Assembly (NCBI GenBank): GCA_003116995.1
Contig: BDSL01000103.1
Location: forward strand, 62,001 to 126,000
Source: Yamagishiella unicocca
Lineage: Eukaryota > Chlorophyta > Chlorophyceae > Chlamydomonadales > Volvocaceae
Reading direction: 5' to 3'
DNA length: 64,000 nt
The notes under the pieces were generated by a model. That model made no database searches, was not told where the DNA came from, and was given only the letters and a program-made list of their open reading frames with translations. Numbering within the stretch: position 1 is the first letter of the stretch; each line of letters begins with the position of its first letter. The position numbers were made by a program, and so were the translations under genes. This document shows positions 24,501 to 36,538 of this stretch, in pieces.

Positions 24501-27316
24501 TGCTGAGGCGGCAGGGCAGGTTCTACTGGCAGACCCGACCCAAGCCGGGCAAGGGGTTGCAGCTGCGGCTGCGCCGGGTATGGTTGCAGTGGTGCTGGCT
24601 GGTGGGGATGGGAGTTTTGTTGGTTGAGGTGCGGCTGCGGCTGCCCCCCGAGTACGTTCTGTACGTGGTGTTGGGGCTGGTAGTGGGCGGCGGCGGAGGC
24701 CACCTGGAAGGCAGCGGCCTGGACCGCGATCTGGGTCGCGACTGCTGGTGCCGGCGGCGCGTCCGGCGCTTCGCCGCCGCTGGGGACGCCCGGCTCGCTG
24801 GAGAGCACGGTCCTGAGGACGTCGAGCTTTGAAATGATCTGGAAGACGTCCGGGCGGTCCGCGGGGTTGACCTGGAGGAGGCGGGGGGTGGGTGCGGGGA
24901 CCAGCCCGGGGGTGACGGTGTGCTGCGTTGCTCTGCACTGCGAACAACGACGCTTGCGGCAGCGAGAGAGGTGTGATTCCCATTGTTCATGTCGCGGCGC
25001 TGGGTACCTTCGGCTCCTCGCATCACGTGCGCAGACTGGTGCGCAGAGTCAGACTGGTGCGCAGAGTCAGACTGGTGCGCAGAGTCAGACTGGTGCACAG
25101 TGCCGTGCAGCTGCCCCGGCGCCCGCACACCCGCTTCTTCCTCCCTAAATGTCAGCCCACGGGTTTCGTCTTGGCCCCCTCCTCGCCAACCACCTGCAGC
25201 ATGTCCTGGATGAGCGCCCGCATAGCGGCTGGCCGGCCCTGCGGCATGTCGTACTTTCCGTACAAGATGCTCAGCTTGGAGTCCCCCTGGAACGGTAGCT
25301 TGCCGAACGCCAGGACGTACAGCAGCACGCCCAGGGCCTGCGGGAGGCGAGCCAAACCCCAAGGTGATCATTGGGGCGACCGGCAACTTCGGCCCCAAGC
25401 ACGGTGCGCTGCTGAATCATGGGACCTCATCAGGCAATCCTTGCATCCCAGGGTAACGCCAACTCTGCTGTGTGCGTACCGGTATCCTAAACAGGCAGCA
25501 GGTCACGGCCCATCCCAGCCGACCTACCCACACATCCACCGCCGTGTCGATCCGCTGCCTCGAATACAGGTCCCACATCTGGTGGTCGGGCCAGTTCAGT
25601 TGGGGAACAGTTCGACGAGGCACTGTTCAACTGCATGATGCGCCAAGCTTAGCGACAGCTGACGAGGGAGGACGTATAGGCATGAGGGCCCAGAACAGTT
25701 CGGACATACCCTGGGGCGCCCCGAACGGTCTACACGCAGCTCAGGACGGGCCCGCCGGTGGATCCCGCGGACGCCCGAAGGCTTTGATGCAATGCCCGCC
25801 GCGCCAACGCCCTTTCCAGTGGAGTCCCGGCGTACAACAACCAGAGCCCAGCACCCCACAGCCCGCACCACCTCACCTCAGGGGCTCGGTACGCGGGCGT
25901 GGTGGTGCGGCGGATGTTATCCTCCTCCACCGCAATCTCGGCGGCTGTGTCGTACACCTGGGCGCGGGCCGTGCTGGAGCCAAAGTCACAGATGACCCAC
26001 CGGCCCTCGCTGTTCTTGAGCACGTTCTCGGCCTTCAGATCGCTGCCGGAACGAAGGGGCGGCGAGCGGGGCAGGGCAGGGCAGGGTTGCGCCGTGCATA
26101 GAGGCCGTCCTTGTGCCGGCAGATAATGTGCCACCAGATTGGCGACGGACTGCGGTAGCTTAAAGCAAAAGGAAAATCAGGCCACATAGCGACGGCTGGA
26201 CCAGAATCCACTCCCGCGCTGAGGCAAGGAGTGCCCAGCACCTGCCATCCTTTATGCTTCGTAGTCATTTCAGCGGCATTCATCATCTTCTCCCCTCTGT
26301 TTTGGGGGCTTATCCTCCGGCGTGGCGTCCCGCGAGTGCCCCTCCCTCCCTCCCGAAAGCCCTCGCTCCGACAGCCTCGTCACACCCCACCTCACTAGGC
26401 CATCCGTCCGCACCCGCTGAATCCCCCGCAGCCCAGCCCCAGCTCCCTCAACGGGTTTCCTTTCAACCCTCCGCCCCCCACGTCTGGCGGGGATCGAGAT
26501 CGCCCTAGGGCTCCTACCGATGCGCCAGCGGGGGATTGCACTTGTGCATATGTGCAACCGCCCACACAACGTCCTGGAAAACCTCGTACACCAGAAAGTC
26601 ATCCAACACGAAGTTGCTCCGCTGCATGACTTCCAGCAGCGTCAGCGGGCAGAAGTCTAGGAGCATGAAGCCGTCCGTTTCGCCGCCCGCTGGCCCCGCA
26701 AAAGCGACGGCGTGAAGCTTCAGGACGTTGGGATGGCCCTGTAAGAGAGGCAGGGAGTTTGAAGGTAAGGATGTGCAGGTGCTTGAACTATCTCGCAGAG
26801 TGATGGGGGAGGTAGTTCGGGTCGCAGGGTTTCGTTTCGATTAGATGGGAAACCCCAGGGGCGAAAGCCCCAATTGTATGCGGACGCACCTTTAACCGCG
26901 CCATTGTCTTGGCTTCTTGCTGAACCTCCTTGATCGCGTCGGAGTCGGCGCCGAGGCGCATATGCTTCAGTGCAAATGCGTGACCACTCTTCATGTCGAC
27001 ACAGCGGTAGATTGTGGCAAATCCACCTACGTAGATGGCCATTCCGGACCATCAACAGGCACGCCTTGGAGGCTAGTCCGCACTCTAGAAACAAGCGAGA
27101 GGTGTGTCTCCGGTCGCGCAGCACCCCGTGCGGGTCGCACATTTGTGGACGAACATGCTCATCCCGCCTGACGTCTTACATCTGATAGATCCGTATCTCA
27201 CCTTCACCGACAAGCGCCTCAACTTTAACGCTGTATTGGCCCACCATGACGACCTTGCCAACCAGGCTGCCCTCTTTCTCCCGCTTCTTGCCTACTTTGT
27301 CGAATAACTTCTTCAT
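21523..27316 (-). CDS. NAK-family (AAK1/GAK-like) Ser/Thr protein kinase
   Basis: Kinases of this family phosphorylate clathrin-adaptor subunits at coated membranes. Start MKKLFDKVGKKREKEGSLVG at 27316. Exons: 27316-27202, 27026-26890, 26738-26518, 26042-25877, 25578-25528, 25337-25194, 24871 to about 23922, 23435-23293, 22709-22369, 22129-21523. Visible motifs are the Gly loop EGGFATIYRC, Lys59 (ALKHM), HRDLKAEN (about 158-165), CDFG (177-180), then EEDNIRRTTTPAYRAPE, the NAK-type activation segment, and LGVLLYVLAFGKLPFQGDSK. VNPADRPDVFQII closes the fold. The tail is long, Pro/Gln/His-rich, and ends in a coiled coil (AQLEDRVRQLEGVV). The join from about 23922 to 23435 is out of phase, so a small exon or other donor is missed. 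Adaptor phosphorylation is inferred from family. Product about 960 aa. Confidence 0.88.
22141..22200. repeat. 30-bp tandem duplication in last kinase intron
   Basis: GGGTGGCCGGGTGGCACGTG plus GATCAGGTGC occurs twice exactly, immediately upstream of the last acceptor in gene orientation. Confidence 0.9.
23041..23290. repeat. 23-bp intronic minisatellite, 10-11 copies
   Basis: Plus-strand unit CCCGCTGCCGCCACCCAGCG plus TAC. In gene orientation each unit begins GTACGCTGGG, exactly the start of the intron at the inferred 5' splice site (23293/23292). Every unit is therefore a copy of the donor. One unit near 23265 is altered to GTGACC. Confidence 0.92.
25030..25096. repeat. 18-bp tandem repeat in a kinase intron
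   Basis: CAGACTGGTGCGCAGAGT is repeated about 3.5 times within intron 25193-24872, which separates the two last exons of the catalytic domain. Confidence 0.9.
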
Positions 27317-27818
27317 TTTGGGCAAGAAGCTCCAAGGTATTTAGTGACCTTGGTTGAAGGAGCTGGTTTACAAGCGAGGCTTCATCTTCTGCACCAATCC
27401 TAACAAGCTCAGACCACCTGTATGTCAGCAGGTTTGTGTGTAACGTGTATTACTTGGGAAGCTGGAAAGTTGAGCCGCTCCGACCTCCGAGCTATACTTC
27501 TACGGTGTACGGACGAAGATTGGGGGCCGGGGGGGCAGACGATTTTAGTGCGTGAAGCAGCATTTGTATCCTTTATGTGGTCTTCAATGATCAGCACGAT
27601 AATCTTCATGCCGCCTTCGCTTAGTTCGCCCCTCACGGTCTCAACCCACTGCCCCCGGCAGGCGCTGTCGGAACCTGCGTCTAGGGTCCCCGTGCGGAAA
27701 CTCCCTTGCTTGCATCATCGAATTGTATAAGGGCTTGTACAACGATATACCTCACTAGAACTCACAGAATTACCTTGCATCCGTGCAATTAGGGTCACCG
27801 GCGTTTCGTCATCCCGCG
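27317..27818. promoter_or_regulatory. divergent promoter region, kinase and thioesterase
   Basis: 502 bp separates the start codons of the minus-strand kinase and the plus-strand thioesterase, so both promoters must lie here unless there are unseen upstream exons. No specific factor site can be named. Confidence 0.5.
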
Positions 27819-28965
27819 ATGTCGAACGGTGCAGTCCGTTCCGAGCCACCAGACGACCTCGGCACCCGCACTGAGCTTGCCCGGCGATTCGTGGAGAGCC
27901 TGGTCGACGGTACCGCAGTGGACGGCAGGCCCACCTTCGACCACACCGCTCTGCAGGGGCTGACGGTGACGGAGGTGGCGGAGGGCCGCATCGTGTGCGA
28001 GATGGCGGTTTCGGAGCGTGTGCAGAACCGCTACGGCACTTTGCACGGGGGCGCGACAGGTGCGGCCTACGCGACGCGAGCCGATGTGGGTCAGTGATGA
28101 TATGCGGCCGCGCTAGCCTTGCAAATCCAACTTCACGCGCTCTGCGCGCCCTGTACGTATCGGACTTCAGCGATGGCCATGTCAGCGGCTTCTGCCTGGC
28201 AGGCCCCGCTGCTGATGGGGTCTGCTGCTGCCTACATCCGGCTCAGCTCCACCGGCCTGATGCACTCCGTAATGGGTCGCAGGCAAGGGCAGCCACATGG
28301 CTGCGGCTTTTTCGCTGTGTGCTTTCAGGCCGTTGCAGCCCTGCAGCCATCACCACGCCTCCCTCCCGCAATCCCCTCCTCGCCCTTAACCTGTCCCCCA
28401 ATCGAACAACACCTGGCAATATCCCTTCCAAGCCCCTGCCCCGAACCACCACCACCACCATCGACATCACCACCACCACCACCACCACCACCACCACCAC
28501 CATCGACACCACCGACACCAACACCAACACCAACACCAACACTACCACCAACACCAACACCACCGACACCAACACCAACACCGCGGGCGGATATCGACGT
28601 GCCCCGCACCCTGCCCCGGCCCCCCGGCAGCCACCATCGTCGACACCGTCTCCACCGCCGCGCTCCTCACCGCCAGCCCCCACTCCGGCGTCAGCGTCAC
28701 CCTGGCGGTCAACTACCTCTCCCCCATGCCAGGGGGCCCTGGGGAGGTCGTGGTGGTGGACGCGCGCGTGACGAAGGTGGGCCGCCAGCTGGCCACACTG
28801 GCTGTAGACCTGAGGCGCAAGGCCACGGGGCAGGTGGTCGCCACGGGAACGCACACCAAGTTCCTCCAGGTGCCAGACCCCGCCATGGCTCGCATGCGGA
28901 GGGAGGCGCAGGGGCAGGCGGGGCAGGGCCGGCCGCACAGCCAGCAGCAGCGCAGCATGTTGTGA
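27819..28965 (+). CDS. hotdog-fold acyl-CoA thioesterase (THEM2/PaaI-like)
   Basis: Likely hydrolyses acyl-CoA thioesters as a hotdog-fold oligomer. Two exons, 27819-28059 and 28631-28965, join in phase to give 191 aa. Exon 1 ends in VQNRYGTLHGGAT, the HGG motif at the start of the central hotdog helix. Exon 2 resumes with TIVDTVSTAALLTAS and continues LAVNYLSPMPGGPGEVVV, KVGRQLATLAVDLRRK and GTHTKFLQV, the strand order of PaaI/THEM2 proteins. The C-terminal 25 residues are Gln/Arg-rich and probably disordered. Substrate and cell compartment cannot be read; there is no clear targeting peptide. Confidence 0.87.
28440..28585. repeat. ACC/ACA microsatellite in the thioesterase intron
   Basis: A (ACC)n run interrupted by ATCGAC passes into (AACACC)n within the single intron (28060-28630). 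It produces spurious His/Thr/Pro or Gly/Val frames on both strands. Confidence 0.95.
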
Positions 28966-29715
28966 GGACGCTGGGTGAGGTGAGGCGACTGCGGTGCGGC
29001 AAGTGCTGTCGTACAGTCGCACGGAATATTGTCGGGGGCACGCTGATGTGCGCGTTAGTTGGGAGGCAGCTGCTCGGCCGACATCCTGCGGGGGGGTGGG
29101 TGCCGCTGCTGGTGCTGCTGGTGCTGCAGGTGCTGCAGGTGCGGCTCCTGGGGCTGAGGGGCTGTGGGTTGAGAGGTGGCGACCTATTGAGGCCTCGCGA
29201 CTCGGCGGTGGGGAGGGCGGCTGCCTGGGAGTTGGGACTAGTGAGTGCCGGAGCGTACGCCTGCGGGCGAGCCGCAGACTGTGTAGGATGAAACCACGGC
29301 TGCAGGGCCAGCTAGTAAAAATTGCTTCTTCGACTGCCACGCATAGTACGTAATGTTGGTTACAGACCAATGACGATTCGTCGTACATTTTGTCGTACCA
29401 AACAGTGCCGTATGAAGGAGTGCTCTTTGTGTAGCATTGCAGAGGTGTGGTTACGCTGTTGAGCTGTGGTGTGAAGCGTCCACGCGGGTTTGGCCTCCTG
29501 GTTTTTGGCCTCGTATCAAGGCCTCGACACCCAGACCTCAGCGGCTTGTCACTGAGGCCTAGTGCAGCCCCGCCGCTCCCGCTCTTCCGCGTTCAGCCGC
29601 GCCCGCCAGGCCGCCACCGGTGACCGGCCCACAGCCAGCGCAACCAACCACAACTGGTGCAACGCAACGACACAGCCACAACCGCAACCTCTCGCCCCCG
29701 TCCACTCCCCAACGC
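28966..29715. other. convergent 3' UTRs, thioesterase and neurochondrin
   Basis: TTACA at 29360-29364 reads TGTAA on the minus strand and is a candidate poly(A) signal for neurochondrin, about 350 bp after its stop. No gene is seen. Confidence 0.45.
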
Positions 29716-32700
29716 TCACGCCACCGACCCCACCAGCTGCAGCAGCAGCGCCAGGTTCACCTCCAGCAGCAGCTCCCGCCCCGCAGCATCCACCCGAACA
29801 GCACCCCCTGCGTTCGCGGCGGCGGCGGCGAGCCGCCGCAGCCACGGCGCCCCACGCGCCAGGCGCCTCATTTCGTCTGACATCTCCACCAGCTGCACAC
29901 ACGACCCCAGCAGCCTCTCCCAGCACACCTCACCATCGCCTGGGAAGTCTGCGAGGGCACCCGCAGGCGTGAGCCACGGCGCCCCCGCCTCAAGACCCTC
30001 GCCTCCGTCCCCGTCCCCGCCCGGCAGCGCCTCCTCCATCGTCATGTCGGCACCCTCGCCGCCACCGCCGCGCTCCTGCGCCTCCACCGCTGCACGCAGC
30101 TGCTGGTACTCCAGGGATGTCCCTGCCGCGGCGGCGGTCAGCGCCCCGGAGCAGATTCCCTCGACAAGAGCCGGCGGCAAGATGGCGCTCCCAGCCGCCC
30201 CCAGAGCAGGCCCCTGCTGCTGCTGCCCCTGCTGCTTATCGTTAGATGCGTTAACTAGACAGCGCATGGTGGCGACGAGGACCACTGAGGCGAGGCAGGA
30301 GGGGGACAGGAGCGCCCGGGTGCCGAGCTGCGACCGGGAGAGGTGGGCGGCGGCGCCACCGGGGTGGCTGAGGGGGTCCAGGGAGGACACCGCCTGTGGG
30401 GTGCGGTGGGGCCCCGCGGAGCGGCAGGGAGGGGACACTTTGCTGCATGATGGCGTACGGTAGGGCGGTCGAGTCCAGGGAGGCTGAGCTGGGCATGCGT
30501 TCAAGCGCCGCTGAGTCACCCAGGGGGGAGGCGAGCAGTCGCATCAGCGGCGTCACACAGCGGCTTCCTCCAACTGCCGACCCTGTCGTACAAGTGCCGC
30601 GTCAATGCTTTTTGCCGTACCGTGCCGTACCGTACCATGCAATACCGTACCTGTAGTGTGGCTTCTCGCGCTTCTGCCCAGCGCCGCACCAGCCAGCACA
30701 CCGGCTGCAGCCTCGCCAGCAGGGGCGGCAGGTGTTGCGCGGCAGCGGCCGCCGCCGCCGCCACCTCAGCTCCGGAACCAGCGGAGCCGGCGCCGCCGGC
30801 GCTGACGTGCCAGCGGCAGAGCATGCCCCACGCGGGCGATGCGGGGGTGGCGTGGCTGCCTGCATTATGGCGCAGGTCGCGAGGAGTCCGCGGGCTTCAG
30901 ACGTGTCGTCGGGTTCCCAAAGCCTAAATTGGCAACTACCCGCGGCGCCGCGTGCTTCGGAGGAGGGAGTGGCGGGCATTGTGCTCTAGGAGTTACTAGG
31001 AGGGACTACCGGTAGCAACTCGAGGCCGGGTGAGCGTGCGACGATGACAAAAATGCACTAGTACGGCACCAAACACGACAACTGCAACCGGATACTGTAA
31101 CCGATTTGCGGTGCCCATAGAGCACACATGTCCGCCGGGCCGCATCGCGCACCTGCACCGCCGCCATCCGCCCCAGCGGCAGCAGCTGCGACAGTAGCAG
31201 CACCAGCACCGGCAGCAGCACCAGGCTTTGCGACCGTAAGGCCGGCCAGGGCCCCCGGCTCCAGCAGATTGAGGAGCAGCATGCTGACGTCAGCCATACC
31301 CTGCTCCGACCGCACCAATGCGGCGTGCGCGGCGGAGCTGCGTACGGCGGCACCGGCGGCGCCGCCGCCGCTGGCGGCAGCGGCAGTTGCCAGCAGCCGC
31401 TCCATGTGCGGCGCTGCCGCCGCGGCGCACCCCACGCAATGGGCCAGGTACGACACGCAGGCGTCCACGGCGACGGCGGAGTCCCTCAAGGCTTTCGCGG
31501 TTTCGGAACGGTCGTCGGCGCCGACCCCGGTGGCCTGCCAGGGCAGCGGCGGAGGGACGGGAGGACGCGGGTGGTTCAGGTGACAGCTCATTGAGGAAAT
31601 AGCGAAGGGATAGCCACGTTGTGATATAAATGCGGCGGCCGGGGCACCAGTGCAGAGCTTAGCTGCTAAAAGTTATGCAGCCGTTTACGTGCCTACGAGT
31701 GCCGATGGCGCGCGAAGCACGGCGAGTAGCTACCGGGGCAGCCAACACCCCACCGCCCCGCACCTCACCTGCAGCAGTGCAGGCAGAAGAAACGGCAGCG
31801 CAAAGCTCTCGTCTTCATCATCATACTCGTCGTACTCGTTACCGGCGGGACGGCCCGCCGCCGCTGCCGAGCCGCCCCGCACTGCCATGACCAGAGGCAG
31901 CACCCCCAGCACGCTACCGCTGCGCACCGCCCCTGGAGCCTCCGCCAAGTAGCGGCCCAACACCCGGGCCGCACCCAGCAGCAGGCCCTGTGAGACGGGC
32001 GCCGCAGTCGGCTGCAGCTCCTGTGGCTGCTGCTGTTGCTCGGCTGCTGCTTCGAAGAACTGAAACAGCGTCTCGGAGGTGCTGTCAAAGGCGGCCATGA
32101 GGCTCTACGAGGGGACATGGCGTGTGGCGAGGTTAGAAAACGTTGGGAAGCAAGCGGCACCACGTACGGTCAGCGGCATCCCAACCACCGCGGGAGTCGC
32201 CCGGCCTGAAGGCTCTGCTACCCTCAGTGGCTGCCCTCCAACCCTACCGCCAGTACATGCCCTCCAACCCTACCGCCCTCATCCCCACGAAGTACTCCAC
32301 CATGGCGTTGTACTCCCGACCCCGTCGGGCCGCCCCCTGGGCCTGCTCAGGAAACACCTCGTCGCTGGTGACCCGCCGCGCTCCGCCGCCGTTGCGTCCA
32401 CCGCCATGAGCGACTCGCCCCTCCCCGGAAACCACTCGCCCCTCCCCGGAAACCCACCTGCAGAGCTGCATCCGGCAGCACCGGCGGCACCGCCACCGCC
32501 GCCGCCGAGCCCGCCGCCGCGTCCACCTCCATGTCCCCGTCCGCCGCCGCCGCGTCCGTCGCCACCGCCTCCACACAAGCCTCCAGCAGCCTGAAGCACG
32601 CGGGCAGCAGAGCCAGGGCTCGCTCCCCAGCAGGCATCGTCGGTGCCACCTCAACATGGCCGCCACCACCTGCCTCTGCCGCGGCGGTCGGCTTCAGCAC

Positions 32701-35398
32701 ATCCAGCTCCCCGGACTCCACCGCCTGCGCCTTGGCGCCTGCAGCAGCTGCAGCGTCAACGTCCATAGCCACCGCCGCCGCCACCGCCGCCCCCACGGCT
32801 GCGCCGGCAGCTCCGCCGTCCTCTGCGCCATCTTGACCCAGCAGCAGCTGCTGTGACGGCTGCGGCTCAGCCTGGGCTTGCGACTCCGCAAGTGCTGCCT
32901 CGCTGCCGCCTGCGGCGGCGGCAGCAGCGCGTGCGGCCGTCTCTGCGGCGGCCTCCGCCGCGGCCTTGTTCTGTGCCGCCCGGGCCGCCAGCTCGTCTAA
33001 CAGCCGCTGGGATGGCTGTGGAGGCGCTCGATGACCCAGTAAGGAGCCGCGGGCCGCGTCACCGGCGGGCACGCGGCGGTCTGGGTGCAGTGCGTCCTGC
33101 AGCAGCAGCCCCGTCTCGATCTGCACGGAGGCAAGGGTACGCGAGGAGAGGGGCGCGGTGCGAAAGTTGACGGACATGGGGGGTATGTGGCTTTCCGCCC
33201 ATGACCCACGCGTGTCGTCCTGGCCACTCCCTTATGACGACTATTCACGAGTACACACCTTGAGGGTTTCGGTGAGCAGCTGTAGGAAGGCCTCCGGCCG
33301 CTCCGCTGCCGCCAGCGGCGGCGGCGCCGCCGCCCCACTTTGCCGCAACCCCGCGCCGCCCGCGCCGGCGGCGCCCCGGCCCAGCAGCCAGCCCTCCCCC
33401 GCCAGCCCCACCACCAGCGCCGCCAGCTGCAGCGCCGCATGCTTCAGCGGCCCCGGCACCCGACTGCGCAGCATCCACCCCAGGCCGCGCCGTACGGCAG
33501 CGGACCAGGCCACCTGCTCGTCCAGCCGTACCAACTCCTCCGCGGCCGCCGCCGCTGCGGGCTCCTCGCAGGCGCGCAGCAGTAGCAGCAGCACGTGCAG
33601 CGCCTCGAGCTGTAGCTGCGCAGGGCCACCCGGGGCGTCGCCACGGCCACGGCCGCCGGCGCCGCTGCTACTGCCGCCGGCGCCGCTGCTCGTGCTGGTG
33701 CCCTGTCCGTGCTGGTTGGGTTCGTCGTCCATAGCCGGCTGCTGCTGCGGAGCCGCTGCGGAGCTGGGTGCTGCTGGCGGCGGCGGCGGCAGCAGCAGCA
33801 GTCGCGGGTTTCCCATGAAGGCCGCGAGGGCGGCTATGATGCGCGCTGCCGCTGCCGGATGCGCCGCTAGTACGGCAACTGTACGGGCGCTGGTCGGCGC
33901 TCCGCTGTCACCGGCCAGCAAACGCTCGAGCAGCGCCGCCGCCATCAACATGCCAGTGTGTTGCTGCGCTTCCGCAGCCGCCGCCGCCACGTCAGGTGCA
34001 TCGCCGCCACGACCACGAGGAGGGATGGATGTCAGCGCCGCCGCCGCGGCCGTCAGCCAAGCTGCAAGGGCGTCCATGGCGAAAGACTGCTCCAGCGCGG
34101 CGCAGGTTTCCGCCGGTGCGGCTGCGGCCGCCGCCACTAGGCACTCCAGGGCGTCTGACACCGCCGCCGCGTCATCGGTGGTGGTTCCGGAGCCACCGGA
34201 GCCACGGGGGGCAGCAGCGCCGGTATGCAGTAAGGGTGAAACTCCGCCGTACTGCACAACCTGGGGGCCAGGTCATCAGTGGGCCGGAGGCCGGATCGAC
34301 TTAAGAGGACGTAGGGCCCATCTATCAGTAGAGCTGTAGAGCCCATCTGCCCGAAAGCCAACCCAACCCAGGTACCGTACTACCAAGCACGCACGGCACC
34401 CTTACCGCCCACCACCGGCACCCAGACGCCCTCGAGCCGCGCGGCCGTCCCGTGGATCGCTCACCCGCAGCAGCAGCGGCACCATGTCCCGAAGGTCCGG
34501 TCCCGCGGCGAACTCCGGCAGGCGGCAGGCGGCTGCCAGGATGGCCAGCGCCAGGCCACAGGACGTAGCTTGCTGCTGCGAGGCCTCTGGGGCGGCCGGC
34601 TCCGAAACCTGACCGGTTCAGCGGTACGGCGGGGCGCACGGTGGGGTGCGGTCAGGATGGTGTGAGTGCGGTCAGAATGGTGCGGGCGCGAGTGCGGTCA
34701 GAACGGTGCGGGTGTGAGTGCGGGTGCGAGTGGAGCGGGTGTGAGTGCGGGTGCGAGCGGAGCGGCGGCGCCGGGTGAGAGTATGGTCGCGGAGCGGCGA
34801 GACCACTGCGCGGCGGCGGGCCAAGGGAGTGGGGGGCGGGGGCGTACCTGCTGAGGCGTCCGGCGCAGCGGCAGTAGCAGGCGGTGCAGGAATTGGGTTC
34901 CCAGCGCGTCCAGGACCCGTCGTACGGCGTCATCGCTGCCCTGCGGCAGTAGCCGGGTCACCAGCAGCAGACCAACGAACCTGCAGTGGCGGCCGCCGCC
35001 GCCGCAGGAGAAGGCACTTGTTGAGCTAGCGGCCGGCCCAGACGATTGCGTGGCGTCACTACCGGTAGGGTTGGTTGGTTGGCTTGCCCGGCCTGAGGTG
35101 ACGGCCCCCACGCTGCTACTGCTTCCCGGGGGAGATGCGTCAAGCAACCGTGCCAGTTCTGAAACATTGATCGGCGGTGCACTTGCGTCACCGCGTACTA
35201 GGGCGCGGCTGGCAAAATGAGGTATGGCGGATGCGGCTGAGAGGCACGGTGGGTTAATGGCGGATGCAGTCAGTGGGGGCGCCTCAATGCCCACCTGCGT
35301 TCATCTCCGGGCCCGCGCAGGAGCTCCAAGCACTGCTGGAAATTCTGGTTCCACTCCGGGCCGGTGGGTCCCGTACCGGAAGTACGCTGGTCCGGCAT
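29716..35398 (-). CDS. NCDN: neurochondrin family protein
   Basis: Neurochondrins are large alpha-helical repeat proteins conserved in animals, plants and algae; their role in algae is not established. Start MPDQRTSGTGPTGPEWNQNF at 35398. Exons: 35398-35295, 34980-34848, 34608-34465, 34251-33259, 33120-32458, 32342-32274, 32104-31769, 31534-31153, 30859-30651, then terminal coding sequence to a TGA at 29716. Family blocks are CLELLRGPGDERRFVGLLLV (over the first junction), TRLLPQGSDDAVRRVLDALG, LALAILAAACRLPEFA, and GLLLGAARVLGRYLAEAPGA. More than 1000 residues are assembled in phase, unusually Ala-rich with acidic and poly-Gln linkers. The join after 30651 does not keep phase with the obvious acceptor; a GTACGG repeat there offers several donors. 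The last 300 codons are therefore approximate. Confidence 0.85.
32413..32454. repeat. 21-bp tandem repeat abutting a splice donor
   Basis: Two copies of ACTCGCCCCTCCCCGGAAAC plus C lie at 32413 and 32434, in the neurochondrin intron that starts at 32457. In gene orientation the repeat begins three bases after the GTG of the donor. Confidence 0.85.
34640..34790. repeat. degenerate GTGCGGTCAGAA repeats in neurochondrin intron
   Basis: Irregular repeats of GTGCGGTCAGAATGGTGCGG and GAGTGCGGGTGCGAG fill the intron between exons 2 and 3. Confidence 0.75.
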
Positions 35399-36538
35399 AG
35401 TGAATCCAGGGAGATTGCGAAGTTACTCTGAACACCTCATGACCGAATGCCAGTGGATCGTCGCCGTCGTAGCACACTGATGCTTCTAGGTTAAATGATC
35501 TTGGCGTCCGCCGTGCATCGGACTTTTAATTCTATGAATTTATGATATAGGACCCGTAAGTTTATCTGTTGCAAAGTGATCGGTCGCGGTCGCAGGGGCG
35601 GCCGAAAATGCGCCAAAGCGCCGTGGTGGTGTCCTAGCTGTGGAAGCTGAATAGTCAACAGGATATGATTACAACCTGTGAACGGAGTTATACACTGACA
35701 AGCTTTGCTGAACCAATATGGCAAGCGTCTGATTTGTCATCATCGATTGCTCATTCGTCCAAAATACAATTTCGATGAACGTGTCTGCACGGGAGGACAG
35801 CCTGACTGTAAAACGTATTCCAGTGATCAAATTTTCATAAATTGCATCAAATTTATGTTGCTTTGCATTCTTCTTGCAGAGGACTGCCTCAGAAGGCAGT
35901 CCGGCCGAGATCACAGGTTTACAGCGAGGTCTACACGGTGGCAATTACAGCTTATGGTAGGAGAGGGTCAGGTTGGTGATTGCCACATCCAGGTCTCGGG
36001 AGGGCTCTTAAGACCCCTGGGTCCAACAAGCACTCGTAAAGATTGCTGAAATTGCATATCGACTCCTAATTGCTGTGCTTGCGCGTTTGATTGGGGTATC
36101 AGGGTGAGTCGTGGCTGAAAGGGGCTGACTGCGGGCTGACTGAAACTGACCTCCTCTCCGGCCCCTGGCTTCCTCCCGCCCCTGGAATCCATATGAAGGC
36201 ACATCTTACATACTATGTCAGGAGCCTTTGAAGCCAAAGCTCCATATATGGACGAAAGGCACCTCTACAAGTGCGTGTTGACGCCGCACTACATCTTGCA
36301 AGTTACAGATAACAGGTCGCGTCAGGCTCGTTGGTAGCCGCTGACGACCAGTACAGCTTAGTGCCTGCGTTCGCGTGATGAACTCGGCGACCGATATATA
36401 CGCTTCGAACGGGATGCGAATCACCCTAATTACATGCGTGTGCTAACTCCGGGCCTGTGGCCGCACATTCCATTGACCAAAAAGTACGACGAAGAGCCCG
36501 CGCATCCGCGCTCATGCGTTCCGGGCGCTGTGGCCGTA
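35399..36538. other. neurochondrin promoter region and DUF3119 3' region
   Basis: No conserved protein block. The DUF3119 gene ends at 36539, and TTACA at 36303-36307 (TGTAA on minus) is a candidate poly(A) signal for it. 35500-35900 is locally AT-rich. Confidence 0.45.

Noticed and set aside
28243..29388. 381-codon minus-strand frame opposite the thioesterase
   Set aside because: Runs through the ACC microsatellite and antisense to a well-supported exon.
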